A stretch of DNA of 64,000 nt from Burkholderiales bacterium (lineage in GTDB: Bacteria; Pseudomonadota; Gammaproteobacteria; Burkholderiales; Usitatibacteraceae): NCBI GenBank assembly GCA_019634955.1, contig JAHCAK010000004.1:1-64000 (forward strand). Reading direction: 5' to 3'. Each line of letters begins with the position of its first letter. Position 1 is the stretch's first letter. Made by a program: the position numbers and the translations under genes. Below are positions 59,826 through 64,000 of this stretch, one piece after another. A model generated the notes under the pieces. It was not told the DNA's origin. It saw only the letters and a list, made by a program, of their open reading frames with translations, and ran no database searches.

Positions 59826-60056
59826 TCAGGACGCCTTGCCGCGCTTGTAGACGATGACCTTGGCGCCGCCGTCGCAGGTGCCCACGACGCGCCGGTCGCC
59901 CTCCTCGCCCTTCTTCACGGCTTCGAGCGTGTAGGCCTTCACGCCCTTCTTCTCGATCTTGGCCGCGATCTCGGCCTTGAGCTCCTCGCAGTCCTTGCGC
60001 GCAAGGGCCGGGGTGGAGGCGATGGCGAGGGCGACGGCGAGCATCAGGATCTTCAT
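59826..60056 (-). CDS. DUF1161-family small periplasmic protein
   Basis: 76 residues. Signal peptide MKILMLAVALAIASTPALA then KDCEELKAEIAAKIEKKGVKAYTLEAV and GTCDGGAKVIVYKRG. The D-C-E-E-L...C-D-G-G pattern with two cysteines is the DUF1161 signature. Function unknown; these proteins are small, periplasmic and often stress-related. TATGCT (60089-60084) may be its -10. It converges with the preceding dehydrogenase, with three bases between them. Confidence 0.85.
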   Translation of the reverse strand: MKILMLAVALAIASTPALARKDCEELKAEIAAKIEKKGVKAYTLEAVKKGEEGDRRVVGTCDGGAKVIVYKRGKAS

Positions 60057-60152
60057 GGAGTCCTCCCGGGGTCTGACGCGCGAAGCATAGCCGCCCGCGC
60101 CGGCCGTGGCGAGGGGAGGCGTAGAATCCCCCGCGACCCCGAGGAGCCCGCC

Positions 60153-61619
60153 ATGCGCTACCGCCACGACCCGGAAGGCCTGCGCCTGCCGGTGAAGATC
60201 GACGCCACGAGCAACGGCGAGTTCGCCCCCATCCCGCTCGCGCCGGAGCACCACCACGCGCACCGCCTGGCCCACGAGGCGGCCACGGCCAACGCGAGGC
60301 GCACGGGACTCGACCGGCGCTCGTTCCTCGTCTCCGCGGCCGGGGTCGCCTCGACGCTGCTCGCCTTCAACGATGCCTACGCGGCCGCAGGGCGGCGCGG
60401 GGGCTGGTTCGACCTGCCGCGGGAGGCGGCGCTGGACGGGCCGCTCGCGCGCTCGGCGCTGGACGGGCGCGAGTTCATCTTCGACGTGCAGGGACACTTC
60501 GTGAATCCCACGGGCGCGTGGACGAAGCGCCTGCCCGGGGGCGCGCGTCCCCTGCAGATGCCCAGGACGCAGGCCTGCGGGCCGTCGAAGGGGCCCGGGA
60601 CGCTCGACTATCTCCAGTGCATCGGCCCCGACGAGTTCGTGAAGGACGTCTTCCACGATTCCGACACCGACCTCATGGTGCTCTCCTTCGTGCCCTCCAC
60701 GCGCGAGGGCGAGCCGCTCACCATCGAGGAGGCCGCGGCCACGGCGCGGGTCGTGGAAAAGCTCGAGGGCACGCACCGCCTCTACATCCACGGCCGCGTG
60801 AACCCCAACCAGCCCGGCGACCTCGAGGGCATGGACGAGCTGGCCTCGCGCCACCGCATCAGCGCGTGGAAGACCTACACGCAGTGGGGCCCGGACGGCA
60901 AGGGCTTCTGGCTGGACGACGACGCGGGGCTCGCCTTCATCGAGAAGGCCCGCAAGCTGGGCGTGAGGAACATCGCCATCCACAAGGGCCTGCCCTTCGG
61001 GCGGCGCTCCTACGAGCACTCCACCTGTGCCGACGTGGGGCGAGTGGCGAAGCGCTTTCCGGACGTGAACTTCCTCATCTACCACGCCGGTTTCGTGGCC
61101 GGCAGCCCCGAAGGGCCCTACGACCCGGCGCGCACCGACGGCATCGACGCGCTGGTCACGAGCCTCGCCCAGGCGGGCCTGAAGCCGGGGGCGAACGTCT
61201 ACGCGGAGCTCGGCTCCACCTGGCGCTTCCTCATGCGCGACCCCGACTCGGCCGCCCACGCGCTGGGCAAGCTCTTCAAGGCCGTTGGGGAATCGAACGT
61301 GCTGTGGGGGACGGACTCGATCTGGTACGGCTCGCCGCAGGACCAGATCCAGGCCTTCCGCGCCTTCCAGGTCGCGCCGGCGCTGCGCGAGAAGCACGGC
61401 TACCCGGAGATGACCCCCGCGCTGCGCGCCAAGGTGTTCGGCCTGAACGCCCTGCCCCTCTACCCCGTGCCGAAGGAGGTGCTGGACAAGCACCTCGCGA
61501 AGGACCGCGTCGCCCGCGACCGCGAGGAAGCGCGCGAGCGGCCCGACCCCACCTTCCTCACCCACGGGCCGAAGACGCGGCGCGAGTTCATGAACCTGCT
61601 GGCCTGGTCGGGCGCATGA
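60153..61619 (+). CDS. Amidohydrolase-family (amidohydrolase 2) protein with twin-arginine motif
   Basis: 488 residues. An N-terminal extension of about 50 residues precedes a Tat-like signal LDRRSFLVSAAGVASTLLAF (about 52-71). The TIM-barrel part starts near 105 (FIFDVQGHFVNP) and includes LYIHGRVNPN, ISAWKTYTQWG, NIAIHKGLPFG, FLIYHAGF and VLWGTDSIWYG. The usual N-terminal H-x-H is D-V-Q-G-H here; later His and Asp match metal or acid residues of amidohydrolase 2 decarboxylase/hydrolase enzymes. TAGAAT (60122-60127) is a likely -10. Stop overlaps the nudC ATG. Confidence 0.8.
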   Translation: MRYRHDPEGLRLPVKIDATSNGEFAPIPLAPEHHHAHRLAHEAATANARRTGLDRRSFLVSAAGVASTLLAFNDAYAAAGRRGGWFDLPREAALDGPLARSALDGREFIFDVQGHFVNPTGAWTKRLPGGARPLQMPRTQACGPSKGPGTLDYLQCIGPDEFVKDVFHDSDTDLMVLSFVPSTREGEPLTIEEAAATARVVEKLEGTHRLYIHGRVNPNQPGDLEGMDELASRHRISAWKTYTQWGPDGKGFWLDDDAGLAFIEKARKLGVRNIAIHKGLPFGRRSYEHSTCADVGRVAKRFPDVNFLIYHAGFVAGSPEGPYDPARTDGIDALVTSLAQAGLKPGANVYAELGSTWRFLMRDPDSAAHALGKLFKAVGESNVLWGTDSIWYGSPQDQIQAFRAFQVAPALREKHGYPEMTPALRAKVFGLNALPLYPVPKEVLDKHLAKDRVARDREEARERPDPTFLTHGPKTRREFMNLLAWSGA

Positions 61620-62449
61620 TCGCGGCGCCCGCCACCTTCTCGCCCCTCGCCGCCCCCCGCCCCGACCCCGCGCCCCTCACCTTCGTCTTCGAGGGCGACG
61701 CGATCCTCGTGGCCCGGGGCGGCCTCGGTTTGCCCGATGTCGCGGCGTGCGATGCGCTCGGGATCGACCCCGCGGCGACGGTGCCGGTGGGCCTCTGGGG
61801 CGCCCGTTACTGCCGCGCGGCGTGGGTTCCGCGCGGCACGGCGCCACCGGCCGGCCACGCCTTCCGGCGGTTGCGCTCGCTTTTCGGCGTGGCGGACGAG
61901 GGCTGGCTCGCCATCGCGGGGCGCGCGCGCCAGCTCGCCGAATGGGACCGGACGCACCGCTTCTGCGGCGCCTGCGGGGAAGCCACCCGGCGCCTGGCCG
62001 CCGAGCACTCGAGGCTCTGCGACGCCTGCGGGCAATCGGCCTGGCCGCGCGTCTCCCCGGCCATGATGGTCCTCGTGCGGCGCGGCGACGCGATCCTGCT
62101 CGCGAGGCACGCACGCGGCACGGGGCGCTGGTCGGCGCTCGCCGGCTTCGTCGAGGCGGGGGAATCCCTCGAGGACACGGTCCACCGCGAGGTGCGCGAG
62201 GAAGTGGGCCTGGCGGTGGCGGGCGTTCGCTACTTCGCGAGCCAGTCGTGGCCGTTCCCGCACTCGCTCATGGTGGCCTTCACGGCGGAGCACGCGGGCG
62301 GCGAGCTCGCGCCCGACGGGGACGAAATCGCGGAGGCGCGCTGGTTCGGGCCCGGCGACGCCCTGCCCGAGCTCGCGGCCGCGCAGTCGATCGCCCGCGC
62401 CCTGATCGACGCCCACCTGCCGGCGGGCGCCGCCGCGGCTACTCCGTGA
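61616..62449 (+). CDS. nudC: NAD(+)/NADH pyrophosphatase NudC (Nudix)
   Basis: 277 residues. N-terminal domain 1-110, zinc ribbon with HRFCGACGE and LCDACGQ (about 116-142), Nudix box GFVEAGESLEDTVHREVREEVGL (residues about 180-202; G-x5-E-x7-R-E-U-x-E-E-x-G-U) and the NudC-specific S-Q-x-W-P-F-P-x-S motif (SQSWPFPHS, near 210). It cleaves NADH to NMNH and AMP and can remove NAD caps from RNA. Start overlaps the amidohydrolase stop. Ends within the opposing gene at 62439. Confidence 0.94.
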   Translation: MIAAPATFSPLAAPRPDPAPLTFVFEGDAILVARGGLGLPDVAACDALGIDPAATVPVGLWGARYCRAAWVPRGTAPPAGHAFRRLRSLFGVADEGWLAIAGRARQLAEWDRTHRFCGACGEATRRLAAEHSRLCDACGQSAWPRVSPAMMVLVRRGDAILLARHARGTGRWSALAGFVEAGESLEDTVHREVREEVGLAVAGVRYFASQSWPFPHSLMVAFTAEHAGGELAPDGDEIAEARWFGPGDALPELAAAQSIARALIDAHLPAGAAAATP

Positions 62450-62771
62450 CGGCCGGCGGCGGGACCCGCCGCGACAACGGGAAGATCCCGAAATTGCGGA
62501 TGAGGCCGCCCACGGCCACGATCGCGAGCGCCGCCGCGCCCCCGGCCATGATGGCGAGGTACATGGCCATCCCGCCCTCGTGGGGGCGGCGCGCGATCGC
62601 GTCGGCGTGCAGCCACCCGCCCACGACGATGGCCACGGGCACCGAAAGCACGAGCGTCGCCACGTTGAAGACCAGGACGGGGCGGCCGTCGGCCATGCGC
62701 GGGCTCGTCTGGAAGAAGGCCACGACGGCGACGACGAGGATCACGGCCAGGGTGAGGAACATGAAGGGCAT
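62439..62771 (-). CDS. Small integral membrane protein
   Basis: 110 residues with three membrane helices (about 2-20, 33-55, 70-95). MPFMFLTLAVILVVAVVAFFQTSPRM and PVLVFNVATLVLSVPVAIVVGGWLHADA are the hydrophobic parts. No family recognised. ATG at 62771; upstream in-frame Met would add a short polar leader. It overlaps the end of nudC by 11 bases in opposite direction. Confidence 0.6.
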   Translation of the reverse strand: MPFMFLTLAVILVVAVVAFFQTSPRMADGRPVLVFNVATLVLSVPVAIVVGGWLHADAIARRPHEGGMAMYLAIMAGGAAALAIVAVGGLIRNFGIFPLSRRVPPPAVTE

Positions 62772-62977
62772 GGCGGGTCTCCCGGGGGCCGGCGCCGGCG
62801 GGCGCGCAACCCAATACCTGTAGATGATGTGCAACTTTACCGCATCCGGCACGGGGCGGGTACACTCCTTGCTGATGCCGTCGCATCGCCCGCCCCGCCG
62901 CCCCGCCTGACCGCCCTGCCTTGGACACCCCCGCCCCGCACGCCGAACCGCCCGCCCGGGATGACGCGCCGCCGCCC

Positions 62978-64000
62978 GTGACCCCCGCGCAGTTCCGCGA
63001 CGCCATCGTCGCGAAGCTCGTCTATTCCGTGGGCAAGGACCGCCGCCACGCGCTGGACCACGACTGGCTCATCGCCACGGCGCTCGCCGCGCGCGACCAG
63101 ATCGTCGAGCGCTGGATGCGGGCCACGACCCGCACCTACCGCGACGGCAGGAAGCGCGTCTACTACTTCTCCCTCGAGTTCCTCATCGGCCGGCTGCTGC
63201 TGGACGCGCTCTCGAACCTCGGGCTCGTGGGCACCGCGCGCGAGGCGCTCGCGGACCTCGGCGTGGATTTCGACCGCCTGCGCGGCCTGGAGCCCGACGC
63301 GGCGCTGGGCAACGGCGGCCTCGGCCGGCTCGCGGCGTGCTTCATGGACTCGCTCGCGACGCTGGGCATCCCGGCCCACGGCTACGGCATCCGCTACGAC
63401 CACGGCATCTTCCGCCAGGCGATGAAGGACGGCTGGCAGATCGAGCTGCCCGAGGACTGGCTCTCCTCCGGCAACCCGTGGGAGTTCGAGCGCCCCGAGG
63501 TCACCTACACGATCGGCTTCGGCGGCACGGTGGACGCCGTTCCCAACGCCGACGGCACGACCCGCTCCGTGTGGCGCCCGGCCGACAGCGTGAACGCGGT
63601 CGCGTTCGACACGCCCGTGGTCGGCTGGCGGGGCCGTCACGTGAACACGCTCAGGCTGTGGTCGGCGCGGGCCGGCCACCCCATCGTGCTCGAGGACTTC
63701 AACCGCGGCGACCACGTGGGCGCGCTCGCCGACCGCGTGCGCCTGGAAGCCATCTCGCGCGTGCTCTACCCCAGCGACGACACGCCCGCCGGCCACGAGC
63801 TGCGCCTGCGCCAGGAGATCTTCTTCGCCTCGGCGTCGCTGCAGGACCTGCTGCGGCGCCACAAGTCGCAGCACGGCGAGCTCTCTTCGCTGCCGGACCA
63901 CGTCGCCATCCAGCTGAACGACACGCACCCGGCCATCGCCATCCCGGAACTCATGCGCCTGCTCGTGGACGAGCACGGCATGCCCTGGGACTACGCCTGG
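62978..64000 (+). CDS. glgP: Glycogen phosphorylase, N-terminal part (cut by window end)
   Basis: At least 341 codons, open to the window edge. GTG at 62978 (VTPAQFRDAIVAKLVYSVGKD) is taken as start; TTG at 62921 is possible. The sequence follows E. coli GlgP closely: YYFSLEFLIGRLLLDAL, ALGNGGLGRLAACFMDSLATLGIPAHGYGIRYDHGIFRQ, DWLSSGNPWEFERPEV, VNTLRLWSARA, SRVLYPSDDTPAGHELRLRQEIFFASASLQDLLRRH and IQLNDTHPAIAIPELMRLL. It releases glucose-1-phosphate from glycogen. The pyridoxal-phosphate lysine lies beyond the window. TACACT (62861-62866) may be its -10. Confidence 0.94.
   Translation, partial: MTPAQFRDAIVAKLVYSVGKDRRHALDHDWLIATALAARDQIVERWMRATTRTYRDGRKRVYYFSLEFLIGRLLLDALSNLGLVGTAREALADLGVDFDRLRGLEPDAALGNGGLGRLAACFMDSLATLGIPAHGYGIRYDHGIFRQAMKDGWQIELPEDWLSSGNPWEFERPEVTYTIGFGGTVDAVPNADGTTRSVWRPADSVNAVAFDTPVVGWRGRHVNTLRLWSARAGHPIVLEDFNRGDHVGALADRVRLEAISRVLYPSDDTPAGHELRLRQEIFFASASLQDLLRRHKSQHGELSSLPDHVAIQLNDTHPAIAIPELMRLLVDEHGMPWDYAW

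Noticed and set aside
1-64000. CRISPR arrays, rRNA, tRNA, integrase or attachment sites
   Set aside because: No regularly spaced direct repeats, no conserved rRNA or tRNA sequence and no recombinase or transposase domain were recognised in reading either strand; a covariance-model scan would be needed to exclude short RNA genes.

Overview
The window is very G+C-rich and densely coded. Gene content points to a betaproteobacterium: a DUF1631 protein, a DUF1161 protein, a TRAP/CaiB-type organic-acid gene set, and a membrane-bound hydrogenase cluster in the order known from Cupriavidus (Ralstonia eutropha). The family cannot be fixed from sequence reading alone. I see no rRNA, tRNA, CRISPR array, phage or intact insertion sequence. 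Several palindromic repeats of a dispersed type are present.

Layout. Bases 1-12000 hold small housekeeping and accessory genes, mostly on the plus strand: a lipoprotein, a serine hydrolase, two acetyltransferases, an enolase-superfamily enzyme, a nitronate monooxygenase, a lipase-like protein, a diguanylate cyclase, a 3-methyladenine glycosylase and four methyltransferase-type proteins. Two of those four form a secreted pair. A minus-strand MFS transporter (12045-13262) diverges from a nine-gene V/A-type ATPase operon (13375-21214). Next come a Kef-type antiporter, a DUF1631 protein, a candidate small RNA, an OmpA-like protein and a thioredoxin/DUF3592 pair.

The centrepiece (27383-43506, minus strand) is a complete cluster for a group 1d, oxygen-tolerant [NiFe] uptake hydrogenase. 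It runs small subunit, large subunit, cytochrome b, [HigA-like antitoxin], hupDFGHIJK, hypABFCDE, hypX. The small subunit has all six cysteines of the [4Fe-3S] proximal cluster. HypX, which supplies the CO ligand under air, closes the cluster. A dispersed palindromic repeat is inserted in frame in hypD.

From 43806 onward there is a TRAP transporter, an enoyl-CoA hydratase, a class III CoA-transferase, a cytochrome c, an NmrA-like protein, FMN-split-barrel proteins, a sulfite-exporter-type permease and a cyclic-nucleotide-binding protein. These are followed by an acyl-CoA ligase with a ThDP lyase, an amino-acid binding protein, a hydroxyacyl-CoA dehydrogenase, an amidohydrolase, NudC and the start of glycogen phosphorylase, which the window end cuts.

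The most interesting regulatory signal is four FNR/Anr-like palindromes (TTGAY-N4-RTCAA). They lie 60-75 bases upstream of the hydrogenase structural operon, the hydrogenase maturation genes and the V-type ATPase operon, and directly upstream of a roughly 97-nt candidate small RNA (about 25475-25571) that ends in an intrinsic terminator. This suggests an anaerobiosis- or microoxia-responsive regulon linking H2 oxidation, ion pumping and an sRNA. The sites are read directly; the regulon is inference.
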